This document shows, piece after piece, positions 50,516 through 62,731 of a DNA stretch of 64,000 nt. The stretch is from Augochlora pura (Eukaryota > Arthropoda > Insecta > Hymenoptera > Halictidae). Within the stretch, counting starts at the first letter, position 1; every line of letters starts with the position of its first letter. The translations under genes and the position numbers were made by a program. The stretch spans positions 16,492,001-16,556,000 of the forward strand of contig NC_135773.1 in the NCBI RefSeq assembly GCF_028453695.1, read 5' to 3'. The notes under the pieces are model-generated. The model was not told the origin of the DNA, did not search any database, and saw only the letters and a program-made list of their open reading frames with translations.

Positions 50516-50599
50516 AGATTCATTATAAAATTTGAAGGAGTCCAAGTCCATTTAACATAATTTAAGATGTTTCAAATTGAAAAAAAACAATAATCAATT

Positions 50600-50672
50600 T
50601 ATTTTATATATCTTTAGTTTATATCTTAGTATATCTTAGTTTATATCTTTAGTATATCTTAGTTTATATCTT
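50600..50672. repeat. TATATCTTAGTT minisatellite
   Basis: Five or so copies of TTTATATCTTAG or TATATCTTTAG in tandem, followed at 50679 by CAAAGGGTTAA, a piggyBac-like end. Confidence 0.85.
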
Positions 50673-50989
50673 AGAGTGCAAAGGGTTAATGGTTTTAACA
50701 GAAACAATTCTTAAACGCAACAGTACTGAATGGCGCGATAACGGTATTTGCTGGTATGATCACTGCTAGTACAAATTATTATTTTTCCATTGAAGTGATC
50801 CAGTAAGGCTCTGCTGTGCTCCTAAACAATATTTGACTCTGCATCTCCGTCGTACGTCCACAGAAATTCTTCGGCAGTGAACGCCGACAGTATCGTTAAG
50901 TAGTCAGCGTTAGACGCCGAAACTTTTTCTCTTAAATTGAATTCGAGAACTTGGACACCTAGTTCAGACAAGAGTATTAGCAAACTTCT

Positions 50990-51430
50990 AATTTAATGGA
51001 TGAGGTTCGGTCGAACCGTAAATAGGGCGGTCGAGGTTAGTTCGAAGTCAAGGAAGAACGATCGTCTCGAACGGAGGGTTGCGCACCCCATTACTCCACC
51101 GAAAGACGCCATAAAGACCGATTGGTGTGCGTGGCGACGCCGGAAGTGGCGCCGAAGGGTCGTCTTACCGAGGATCTATTGGAGGATTGAGGTAGGATCT
51201 ATTCAAGAGGCTGTTTATTTGGGGATTCCGTCGTCTGGATTTGAGAAGCTCTCGGTTTTGAAAAATTCTAGAACTCTGTTGGTTGTCTGTCAGTATTCTC
51301 TTGGCTACTGTATGCCCCGACGAAGGTTATAAATAAATAAATGAATTTTCTGGTCTACCAACCGTCGCGTCCCGTCGTCGTCTCGACGGTGGCTGAAAAA
51401 CCCTGAGGTCGTCGAGCTAGACGAAATACG
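50990..51430 (+). mobile_element. Possible LTR or retroelement remnant
   Basis: A G/C- and CpG-rich block abruptly set in A/T-rich DNA runs to a triple AATAAATAAATAAATGA signal near 51331-51345, then a CGTCGCGTCCCGTCGTCGTC tail. Such a polyadenylation-like cluster followed by a CpG-rich end occurs in insect LTRs. No paired LTR, primer-binding site or target duplication was established. The 110-codon Arg-rich ORF has no recognised motif. Confidence 0.25.
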
Positions 51431-52700
51431 AGCTCGCTGAATTGCACGCGAACGATCGAAAATAATGCTTTCGCGTCACGCGAATTCCAGGCGTGACGCC
51501 CACGCATGTCGGCGCAAATCGCTGAAAAGCTTTCTGAACGATACCTCCAATTCCAAATTACTGCACTGCTTTATAATAATAGTAATAACATAATAATATA
51601 ATAGTAACTATAATTATATATAATAATATCATTAATAGTATTATTATTATATAATATAATTATTATCGTTATTAATGCCGTTACTGTTACGTTGAATTTT
51701 GTACATTAAATTGGCATTCAAAATTGGTGTGAAAAAAATAAATAATGAAATGATTGTAGCAATTGTTACTACGTCTCCTTTTACGCTGAGTTGATTAGCA
51801 GTCCCTAATATTTTCTTTAATAGGGCCAGATAATTTCTGCTTCTTATATTGTCTTTATTTACTTCCGTTTCTCGACTTTGATAACAAAAGAATTCAATGT
51901 GATGTCGATTTAGAAGAAATGAATAATATTCATATGTAGCAGATGTTGCATAAAATCTTTATCACGAGTCTGAATCGTTATTATAGTGCAAGGGGTTAGC
52001 TAATACTTTAAACGATTTACTGCACAAGTGAATAAAGTTGAAAGGTGCGGTTTAATAACTGTACTATTATCCGAACATCTGTGTTGTTTTGTCTGCCCCG
52101 AATAATCGAGGTTCTGCTTCACGAACTAAGATGTCACACGAACGTACACGTATGCATAAGAGAACACGTCTGCACGCCAGACGTCGGGATTCGATCCGCA
52201 AGAAAATTGAACGCCGACCCATTTCACCGCGGCGAAATGCACCGGCGCCATTTAACCCGGTGGTTTATTCAATCCGCAGACATTATTATCCACTCACCGA
52301 CACCAGAAACTAGCCGCGTGCTCTCTCTCCCGTGTCTCTCGAACCGTGTGTGTACGTGCGGTAAATATAGTCGTTCCACTTGGCACTGGTGCAGAAAAGA
52401 TCAAGGTGTCGCGAAACGACGCCGTTATGTCGAACCGCGGGCCTGCTTCTGACCTCTCGATTAACTGTTTCGATTGGCGACTCGTTTTTACTCGGACAAA
52501 TTTGCCGACCGATCGTCCGGACGTCCCTGATCAACTCTGAGAAAAAGCTGCTCCAAGCGAATCATCTCTTTCGAGCTGATTCCATGGAAAAATCGTCCGT
52601 CGGGATTTGTACGAACTTTCGCGTGCAATTAACAGTTGGAAAGCGAACATTCGGACGGTGAGAAGAAAGGTGGAGCCGAGTTACATTTGACCCAAGCTGA

Positions 52701-52912
52701 ATTAGTGCACCTCGGATATTATAAAATAAAATATAAAAAGTATTGTTGCCAGAAATAATCTGGCGCAGCTGGCGAACTGTTAATGGAAAATAATTGATCG
52801 GCAAACATTAGTGCACCTCGGATACTACAAAATAAAATATAAAAAGTATTGTTGCCAGAAATAATCTGGCGCCGCTGGCGAACTGTTAATGGAAAATAAT
52901 TGATCGGCAAAC
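52701..52912. repeat. Recent tandem duplication of a 106-bp unit
   Basis: The unit starting ATTAGTGCACCTCGGATA occurs at 52701-52806 and again at 52807-52912 with three mismatches. Each unit contains the inverted repeat GCCAGA-AATAA-TCTGGC. Confidence 0.95.
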
Positions 52913-53373
52913 ATTTTCTGATATTCGATGTGCGCGTGATCTAGATCTATTCTTTACAGTTTATCTAATCCTAGAAACAGTGTTACTGAATAACAATGAT
53001 CAGACTGTGGGTATTTATAGAACCCATAAATTGTCTACGCTAACTGAACGATTCATGAATTGCATAGGCATTTATTGTTAGGAAAGAGAATCTATCGTGC
53101 ATCAGTTGGAAAATACGTCAAGAAATAAATGCCGTTATAAATAAGATTGGAGATTTACTTGTTACTAAAATTGTACACGTTTTTATTGACGCGTCGCGAA
53201 TATTGTACATTTATATATTTCCTAAATGAATAAAGTGACAATGACTGTGACAACAACGACGACAGTAACAACTACAACAGTCGTAAATTTGCAGGGTGAC
53301 AGTTCTTAGAATGCTTCGACCTTCTCCTTCGGTTCTTCCACCCTTGCCAACCTTTTTCCTTATTATCTTACCA

Positions 53374-53410
53374 TTCTCTCTCTCTTTCTCTCACACACAC
53401 GCGCGCGCAC
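53374..53410. repeat. (TC)n(AC)n(GC)n microsatellite
   Basis: CTCTCT, then CACACAC, then GCGCGCGC in direct succession; the CG part can adopt Z-form. Confidence 0.9.
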
Positions 53411-54651
53411 ACTTTATCTTACTGTCTCGTTCTTGTTCACTCTCTCTCTTTCTTTCCTTATTTCCCCTTCACTCACTCACGCTCTATCTTTCAGCCACGC
53501 AGGACTCCGAGGAATCTAAGCAATGATCCCAGGTCACTCGAAGCTGCCCAAACACTCTCTAAACATCTGTTTCATTCATTCAGTATTTCACGACGCTCAC
53601 TCTTGACCATTCTGCCTTTCACACTCGGAAAAACCCTATGCAATAATGTCTTCAAATTTTTTAAATTTATATGATGTCTTTTACTTGATCCACTCAATTT
53701 TGTTGCAAATGTATAAAATTCTTAAAAATTTTCTCAGATAAACCTAATAGTACTTTAAACGTACACTCCTCTCTATAAGTATGTGAACACTTCGACGTGT
53801 TGAAGAAAGAATTATGAATTTATTAATGAATATTATTATGATTTTTGTATCTATTTTGTGCTATGTTAAAAAATATATTTTTTTATATACATATTTTGTG
53901 TTATATTATGAAATATATTTTACTGATAACGTAGGATAACAAAAAACAATTAAATTTTCACCGCGTGCTCTTAAAATATCTAGATGCCAATCTTTTCATT
54001 ATATCCGAGAAAATATTCTTCCATTTAGATTCTAATAATTTTTATAAATGCTTTTTCGACTTTCCGTTACCTTTTCCAAACTTTCTGTCTAAATGTGATA
54101 AGCGAACGCGTACAAACAACTACACGCAATATCTGCCGTTTAAACTTTTAATTACTTAAAGGACTTAAATAATTGAATCACTCGGTTTAATATTACTCCA
54201 GAATTACATACATATAGTATACATAAATCGTTTCATAACAATGATAATTGATATCCCTCATTCATTAATAGTGGTAATTATCCAGATACGAAGGCTACTT
54301 ATTCGCGGAGTGATGAGTAACGCTACATTTAAACTGTGGAAAGAAAATGAAACCGTGAAAATATTTAATCGCGAAAGTACCACGAGTTTTATTACGTCCC
54401 CTGATAGGAGATATCCTAGGTCAAAAGCTCGCTAAAAAAAAACTAATAAAGCTAGAGTTCCATCGCGTTAACAATGAACAGTCCTAGCACACGGTACACG
54501 ATTTCGGTCTGAAAAATAGATTAATTCGGACAAACCCCGAGCCCGTTTCATTCGGGTCGCGACCTTAATTATTGTTAACTAGATCCGCGTCCACGAAAAT
54601 GTTGAAGGCCGAACATTGTTGCCGTAGATTGATGAAAATAAGCAGAGCAGG

Positions 54652-55305
54652 ATGGTATACGTGGGAGATATATCGGGAACGGCTGGCTGCAGCTGGTATA
54701 TTAAACGCGTTTGTCGGGAACGAGACCCAGTTTCGGCATTCCGCAAAATGATTCCGCCCCATCAAAATATTCGGCTCCCGATGGGTTTCGATATTACTCC
54801 GGTTCGAAACACCGGCGTGCATTGGGCCCGCATAGTTCCGACATTCCGGCGAGACGCGCCCAAGAAAAGTGATTCCCGTCGCCGCTCGATTACCCGGGAT
54901 GCACCGCGGAGATATCAAAAAGACGCAGTGGAAAATCTTCGCGAAAGAAACTCCCCAAGATCGTGTTATTTCATTTCGGCTCGGCGTTCCTCGTTTGAGA
55001 TCCTCCGCGTTAACAGACTCGCCTTGTTCGCGGAAATAGCAGCGCTGGATTCAATTACCTCGATCCCCATAGCGCCGCTTCTATTCCGGCCCCCGTGCCT
55101 TCGTGTTTCGGAATTTCAAATTTCACGCGAGGTATACTCGAACGAGAGTTCCGTCCGCGGAACGCTAACGCGATTCTTTCCGCGAGCGACGATGTTTTCG
55201 TGTTGTTTGATGCGCTCGGCTGCGAACGCGAATATTAAGTTACCTCGTTCCCTCGGGCCGCAGCCAGTCGCTGGGATCATTCGATTTCAGCTGCTTTCCA
55301 TCTAA
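54652..55305 (+). other. 217-codon ORF in a CpG-rich block, probably not a gene
   Basis: The frame stays open through DNA that is unusually G/C- and CpG-rich for this region, which lowers stop-codon frequency in all frames. The translation is Arg/Ser-rich and lacks recognisable motifs or a clear hydrophobic or helical pattern. No splice or poly(A) context was found. The block itself may be a regulatory element. Confidence 0.15.
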
Positions 55306-58300
55306 TCAGTTCTCTACCTGGCCGAGTGATTTGTATGCCGAAAGATCTAAACGGGCATGCTGGATCAGGCGTTATTGGATTTCCTTTCTTACCTATTGGT
55401 TTGGCTAAAGAAACTCTGTCTGAGAATTATACGGCGTTACATTAGTTTACATGGAAGATCGTACTATGTTTTACAATATTTATTGTTGCCACATTAGTTT
55501 CATGGTTGCATGATACTAATCATTTATTTTCAAATCATGTTCTCCTGGGATGACTAAAAAGAAATATATGAATTAAAAGTGTATACATAAAACTGCGTGC
55601 TTGTTTATAATAAAATAATTAGTTTTATTTTCCAAAAAATATTCCAAAAATGTTCATAAAATAATAAAATAGAAATGGGTGAAATGATTAGTACATAAGA
55701 CAGTAAGTAATAAAAAAGAGATGAAATAAATAAAATATAATAAAATAGTATAAGTTAGAATGAAGTAAGGAATTAAATAACATAGTGTGGTTCGGCTCTG
55801 TATACAATTTATAATGGCTAATGATGAACAGTGCAGTTCTTCATCTCCTTCGGAGCGCGAATCGACTTCTATTTCACGGAATTATACTTTCGATTTCGAC
55901 TTCACTTAACGTTGAGTGAAATATATCAAATCTATTCGCTATAGTTTGACGAAATTTCGGAAAGTGATTATAAAAATTTTGTAAAATCTGCCAATTCGAG
56001 AACGTAAACGAGATTGAATAATAAAACTGCAATATATTAACAATTAAACAACTGTTTACTAGATTTTTCGTGTTTCAATGCACAAAAGAACTTGCTTTCA
56101 AAAACATCATACCTTATTCGAAGAACTATTTTAAAAACTTATTTTAAAAAGTACTTTCATAAAATATTAGTTATAAAATGCATAAATATGTGGTTTTTAA
56201 ATTTCTTATATATATATTAAAATGTTAAAAACATTAAGAAAACGACATTTTCTCAAATGTATGTCATCTCAATAATTTCCTATTCAAAACGATGTTTCAG
56301 TCATCGTCATGTAAACTAATCTTTCCGAAATGATTGGTGAAAATGATAGTGCGTTAGGAGGTTAACTCACAGCACACAAAAAGATGAAAATCCAGAGCCA
56401 TAGCGGGACAGCGATTTTGCAGTCTTTATAAGTCTTCGCAAAACTGTAGTGCGATTTATGGACCATCGTGGAGATCGCGAACATGAATTGTTCTCGAAGA
56501 GTAAGAGAAGAAGAAGAGGAAGACGAAGAAGAGGGCGAGGAATAGATGAGAAGATGGAAAAGCAGAGAGCAGAGGAATTGATCGAGGCAGTTCGGCCGAG
56601 GCAAACGCACTTCCAGGATCATTTGTATCGTTGCTGGACCTGTTGCTGTGTCCAAGAGGGGTGTTGATTTTCCCTCCTCTCGGACTCCGGCCTCCCTCGC
56701 CCCTTCCGCTCTCCCTCGGGACTCTTCCTCGTCTTTTTATTATGGGGGATTGTGAAAAGGTAGAAGAACCGCAGTTTGCGGCCAGTCGTAATAAATATTT
56801 TACGTTCCTCGTGGCCGGGCGAGGCGAGCCGAGACTCTCGGATTCATCGTGGTTTAGTGCATCGGCGAACCAACAGGAATTTCGGGTTTCCTCCTTTTGT
56901 CGGGGAAACTCGGCTCGTTTCCCTTCGGAGAATCATAAAACGCGTGCGTGACACGGATTCCTCGAAGGCTCGAGGTGTTCCAACGAATGTACAGCTCTCA
57001 AGATAATCCGTTAGCTCTGTTAACCCTGCTGCGGCTGGCCGGGGGGCACTCTTAAGGCCACAGAAAAATTATCCGTGTACTGGTTTTCAACTGGAATTCT
57101 AAATTTTTCGCGGAATATTTCCATGCGGTATACTTCTGCCGGCTATTTATATAAAGCAGCGATTTTTGGAGCATCGAGTTTTTAAATTCCAGCGCTCGTT
57201 TATGCGGAGGATAACATCAATTTCCTCGTCGCAGTAATGCTTATGAAAGTCGTAGTAAAGCAGGACATCTTACTCGTCGATGTATACGCTTAAAGAAGAC
57301 AGGATTTACCATAGCAATTGCTTTCGTAACCCTTGCAGTCCTTAACAGAGTTTAATTTACTGGATAGATCTTGATAAAAATTGATCTTCATATTTAGAAT
57401 ACTCTATTTGTGCATCGTGTTATGCAACTTGTACCAATGTATTTTATACACAATAAAATGCAACAGGGATTGCTCGGTTGATTTTTTTACAGTGAAATGA
57501 AATAATTTTTACGCTTAATTACAAAAAAGGAACATTTTATACGGATACATATTCTTGGGTGTACTAAGCCTTCTTATTATAGGGTAAATGTATATAATAT
57601 AGTATACAAATTTGTTTTTATAATTTTTTAATTTTTTATTTTCATTTTATCTCTTTTATTTGTAGTATGAACGAGGTAAATCAATATTGAGATCTTGTAA
57701 ATTCTTAGCTCTTAATAACTTTAGAAGTAAATATCTCTTTGGAGTGCTAACATTCTTCCGGACGAACAATTTGTTCGCTACACAGTACCAAATTTATGCC
57801 TCAGATACTACGACGGTTTAAACCTAAAACGCCTTGTAGAATGAATACGTTTTCATTGTAATTATTGCAACGCTATTGCGTCTAGGTATAGTGGGTTCCT
57901 GTTGAACGAATCGTAGTTATTGAATTTGATTCGATATTGTGAGTTATATTGGAATTAAGATTGATATAAATAGAGCAATAACGCCTCCAAATGTATTTGT
58001 ATTGATTCGTTAAATTGTATACGCAATTAAAAAATATCACTTTACTATGTTCAGATGCGACTATGGGGTTTGCTAAAATTAAATTACCAGCGTCTGAACA
58101 AATATAGGGATACTATAATAATAATGATAATTATTATTAAGAAATAATAAATAGGTAATAAGAAATATTAGAAATAATAAAAATAAAAAGGTAATAAGAA
58201 ATCGATTACATAAAATTAAGAAATATTTGTTACTAGTCCCTAACGGTTTACTAGAAGCAGTTAAATGTAAGAAATAAATGAATACCAATTGCTAATAAAA

Positions 58301-58344
58301 TAATAAATGGTAGACTAAAATGTAAAGCGTAAAATCGATTTAAA
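55306..58344. other. Non-coding stretch
   Basis: A/T-rich; a purine-rich GAAGAGGAAGA block at 56505-56545, a CpG patch at 56620-57060 and a low-complexity TAATAA block at 58110-58200. No gene seen. Confidence 0.45.
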
Positions 58345-59124
58345 GTGGCAATGTTAATGGAAAATTTGTACATGTTGAACGAAACTAGAGGTGGGATCTC
58401 TAGCTGCCGGGTTAACTACGATTTAGAACCAAGACCGAAGAAGACGAGATGGAAAAGAGTGGGATCGGGTTACATCTCGCGAAAGATTTGGCGACCAGTG
58501 GGCAGCAGGCGGGGCTGTTTAACGCGTAATCATTCTCCTTACGTAAGAGGGAACGCGACTGGCCTGGTTTCGTCGAGTAGTCGCCTCGCCGGGGTAATTG
58601 CACGCGATAAATTGTCCCTTCCCGTGTCTCCGGGCCGGTCTGTTTTCAAACGAGGCGGTTCCTGCGGTAATTCCCCCGTCAGACGTTCGCAGCTCGCCAA
58701 GTTCCGTTCTATTTCGTCTCGCGCCGTTCCCATGTCCGCGAAACATCCGGTCGCTCATTATGCTTGCTCGCCGCCGCTAACAGCCCGCCACCGTGAGATT
58801 CAATTACGTCCCCCGACGTTTAAGTTCTCCCATCCTCCTATTCCGTCCATCTTCCCCTTATTTGCTACTTCCACTTGGCATCGGGTGTCTCCGGATGCCG
58901 CGACACGCGCGCGTCTACTTCAGCACTCGCGCGAGCCCGAAGATTCGCCAGCTGGAATTTCGGCGCCGCGTCGGCCTCGTCGCTCTTCGTCTCCGGACGA
59001 GTCACTTCGCACAGATTTTCTGCCGCGAATGGATTCCGCTCAGCCGGAATTATGCCTGCGACGAATTAAGAACGGACGCTGCGTTCCAAACGCGAAGGGG
59101 AATGATTGCGGAAAACGTTCTTAA
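58345..59124 (+). other. 259-codon ORF in a CpG-rich block, probably not a gene
   Basis: It is the longest frame outside the large gene. It spans a CpG-rich block in which several other frames (for example 58793-59167) are also open, so openness is explained by composition. The product is Arg/Ser/Pro-rich without motifs. A lineage-specific gene cannot be excluded without transcripts. Confidence 0.2.
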
Positions 59125-59167
59125 ACGGCTCTCGCAATTTCTGGAGTCGAACGCCCGACGTTCCTAA

Positions 59168-62100
59168 CAAGAAATTGCGAAACGTACGCCGCTTGTAGAC
59201 AAAGTATCGTACAATGTACTATGATTAAGAACGATTAGGAAACTCTGCCCGCCCGTAATTGTACCGATTCGTTGCCGCTGTCGCTTCGAACAACGACTCA
59301 GTTATGTGGCACACGCTTGTCCTGCGAGCAATAGTACGTGAATTTGTTTCGTTCACCTTTTTATGTAACAGCTATTTGTTTTGTAATTGACGATCCCTTA
59401 TCCTTTTAGCGAAGCATTAAGTGGCGTTACCTAGCCGTCGATAGCTGAATTATCTCTTAATTAACACTAAAGCTACCTTAAAACAGGCATTGGCTTATAA
59501 AAATTACAAAATTGAGTTTATTTGAGTACTGTACAATTTTTATAATAATGCGTACCTGAATAAAGAGATAGATTTCAGCGATTTTTAATAGAATCGGATC
59601 TACTACTTTAATAATTATAAAATCGCACATGTGCAGCCAGTCATTTGATCAGCGGAGGTAGGTTTAGTGATTTTATTCTTAATATTAGTTTATTTACTAC
59701 TTCAAAAATCTATTATTCCCAGCGCTACAAATCAGTAATCTCCATTAGTTACTAATATAATAAAAGAAAATCATTTTAGTGATTGTGCAGTAAATTATCG
59801 TGAAATAACATGTCGAACATATTCAAGTCGTTTTGTTGAATTTTAAGACGGCTATTGTGTTCTGAAAGTTGTCCAACTGTTAACAATTAAACGTAAAGTC
59901 ACGAGATTTCTCGTATTTCTATGCTGAGACGTAAAAGACCTGCAACGAGATTTCTCATTTTTATCTGCTCTCTCTCTCTCTCTCTCTCAAAATTATATTC
60001 CCTGCGAAATTACTAAACTTATTTTGTTGCACTGTATTAGTTGCAAGGCTATTAAAATATAATATAAAATACATATAAAAATATGTATTTGTTCTTCATT
60101 TCCAAACGAGCAAAATTGCCGGTTCAGAAAGCAAGTCTACGGAAAGTTATATGCGGTCGTGTAAGTGTTAATACGAGTCACCGTAGAATGTAGAATGTGC
60201 AGATTCTGCGATCTGCGATGGCCACATTCCGCAATATACATAGAGGCAGCGCGAACAGAGGTGGAAGGGAACGGATGAAATCCGAAATTTGTCGGCAAAG
60301 AAAGAATGATAGCCGACCAGTCGAAAGGACAGCAAGAACTCAAGCAGCCGTGGCCGCAAAAACAATGGAATTGGCCGCGGAGCGAATCGTTGACGCTCAT
60401 AACGCGTCGCTACGCATTCCATTGAAGGCAAAGCGAGCGGGATGGTGACAATCGTTCAACGCAGTGGCTAGTTCCGGTATTAAACGCATTCCGCTCGAGT
60501 GCATCCCGCGGCGCGAACGATTTCCTTCCGACGATATTTACGGAAAATAGGAATGTCACGCCGGCGACTGGGCGAAATACAATTGACTTACGCGTATGTT
60601 GCATCGTTTCACAGATATAAAACTTTGGAGTATCGTCGCATCATTTTTGTTCCCTTTGCAACTATCTGGCTTCTATTACAAAATTGACCTGAAGCCGGAG
60701 TCAGAGCAAAGCACACCTGGAAAATTTAGTAGCGAGTGATATCCATGTAATCCTTAATAGTCTGATGGTAGCGGTGCATGTCGAGACTACTGTTAGACAA
60801 TTAAGGACTGTGTCAATATGACTAGCTATTAAATTTTCCAGTAGAGAGAGACCGGTGTGTCCCGTAGCTGGATTAAATCGCAATACACCGAATTAACGTG
60901 AAATTGTAATCAGAACTGAAATTGAGCTACTCATTATCGCGAATGTTCCATTTTAACCGGAACAGTTGCCTGTTCTAGCGTGTATACTTTTCGTAAATAG
61001 AAAATATCGTTTCTTCATGATGACTATACTCGTTTCAATAGTTAACTTGTTGGGAAGCATGCACTTTCTATTACTTTTCAACTGCTTTTTAATTGGAATA
61101 ACTTACGTACTTTTCGAAGAGATTGTAGCAGTTTAAGGAAGCGTAAAAATCGTATTATATCCCTTGGATGTGCATTTAGGGGTTCTTTTATCATTTTCCT
61201 CAGACCGAGAAATATACCGTGTAACCAGATAAGTATTGCACAATTCAAACACATTTATTAAAGCTTCAGAAAGTAATTTTTTACCTCTCATTAAGACTGT
61301 CGTTGCTCGGTTAATTTTACACTTCTCCTAAGATAATCGTCGTGGAGAACTGTCGAGGCATCAACGATTAAGATAACGCGAACAGAAAAAATTGTCTTTC
61401 GGTCAAAGGCAAATGACGGGAGGATCTTTTCAAGTATTCATCGCTCGTTCGCGTTTTTCTTGGGAGAAGAAGAGACACTGTTTCCCGAAGAGGGGCCACT
61501 AACCCAATTTCCCGCGACAATACGGGAAATTGAGTTTTTCAAGTGCATCTTCGACGCGACCGCTTTTTCCTCTGATTTGTACTCGCCCCGGGCCCCTCTT
61601 TGTTCGGTTAACATTCTTCTTCCGGCGGTGCCGCGCCGTACAAACCCTCCCCCGCGTACAATGAAATTTTTTGTTCGCGCGACCGCGATTCGAAAGAAGG
61701 AAGGATTTTTCCTTTGTTCTCGGACCGAGATGAATTTCCGATATGGAGCGCTCCTTTTCTTCTCGACAAGTGGATCTACCGTCTAATATTTTTGTCAAAC
61801 GAACCGCTTTTTATCCGCGAAATTAAGGAATCCAACGTCATTTCGCTTTTTCGCTTTGACCGTCGTTTGCGAATCTTTCGAGCCGAATAATTTCATAAAA
61901 ATTCATTTCATTGGACTCGGTAAAGTGTTCCCTGTAGTTTGAACACGGATAAAATTTTCGTAGGATTTTAGTATTCCAACAACAGTTAATTCTTTGGAGT
62001 GGCAAGTTTACGTCAAATGTGGTTTAACATTGTAGCGATCGTGTGTGTCGAGCTGACTTCATATCGCTACGATAGTAGTGTATAATGACGTTATGATATA
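59168..62100. other. Non-coding stretch
   Basis: A/T-rich with a (TC)n run at 59968-59988 and CpG patches at 60190-60540 and 61440-61790. No gene supported. Confidence 0.45.
59968..59988. repeat. (TC)n microsatellite
   Basis: Ten CT units. Confidence 0.95.
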
Positions 62101-62731
62101 CAGGGTGTCCCGGAAATCGTAGTACAACCAGGTCGGTGGTGATTCTACATCGAAAAAGAAGAAAATATTTTGGTATAACATTTTTTCATGCGGAGCTCCG
62201 TTTTCGTGATAATCGACTTCAAAGTTCGTTCAACTTATATCGGGTCATATCAAAGAACAAGTTTATAACATGAACGCTATTTCAAATGTTACACATTTGA
62301 AACATAAGATTACTATCGCATTCGAAAAATTAAAAAGCGATGACAACTTCCAACAACGTCCGAATGTCATTAATTCATCGAGCAAACTTATGTATGGAGC
62401 AGCAAGGAGGACATTTTCAACAATTATTGTAGCATTGTAATGGTAAGTAGTAAAAAAGAATAAAAAATGAGTAATCAGTAGACACACTTTGTATTGTTTC
62501 AATCGCACAACTATCACTGTTTGTAAACACTATCCCGAACAGAGACAGACAGAGCAGTGAAGTACACGACAAGCAAATTGTATTAAATGGTTCACAAGTA
62601 GAACGAACTTTGAAGTCAATTATCACGAAAACGGAGCACCGGATGAAAAAATGTTATACCAAAATATTTTCTTCTTTTTTAATGTAGAATCACCCCATGC
62701 CCGGTTGTACTACGATTTCCGGGACACCCTG
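62101..62731 (+). mobile_element. Deleted Tc1/mariner-like element (copy B)
   Basis: It is bounded by CAGGGTGTCCCGGAAATCGT and its near-exact reverse complement, with TA on both outer sides. The right end is the counterpart of the left end of copy A, extending well over 300 bases inward. On the left only about 136 bases of TIR remain (to about 62236) before the sequence jumps directly into the transposase 3' region. Copy B is therefore a different, larger internal deletion than copy A and lies in the opposite orientation. Confidence 0.85.
62243..62440 (+). pseudogene. Transposase C-terminal remnant in copy B
   Basis: Sixty-five codons from GHIKEQVYNMN to a TAA at 62438 align with the tail of the copy A fragment, with only a few substitutions (S to N, D to A, D to I). 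The catalytic block RSPDL/DF-LWG is already deleted. The frame has no start codon of its own beyond the deletion junction. Confidence 0.8.

Larger units (their letters stand above)
39698..50999. other. Non-coding stretch
   Basis: A/T-rich with scattered CpG patches (46200-46720, 48750-49110). No gene is supported. An ORF at 40999-41223 is noted separately. A short block at 40116-40200 resembles one at 57531-57620. Confidence 0.4.
51431..54640. other. Non-coding stretch
   Basis: ATA/TAATA low-complexity DNA (51570-51680), a CpG patch (52090-52560) with short ORFs, the 106-bp duplication at 52701, and a TC/CA microsatellite. Nothing coding is supported. Confidence 0.45.
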
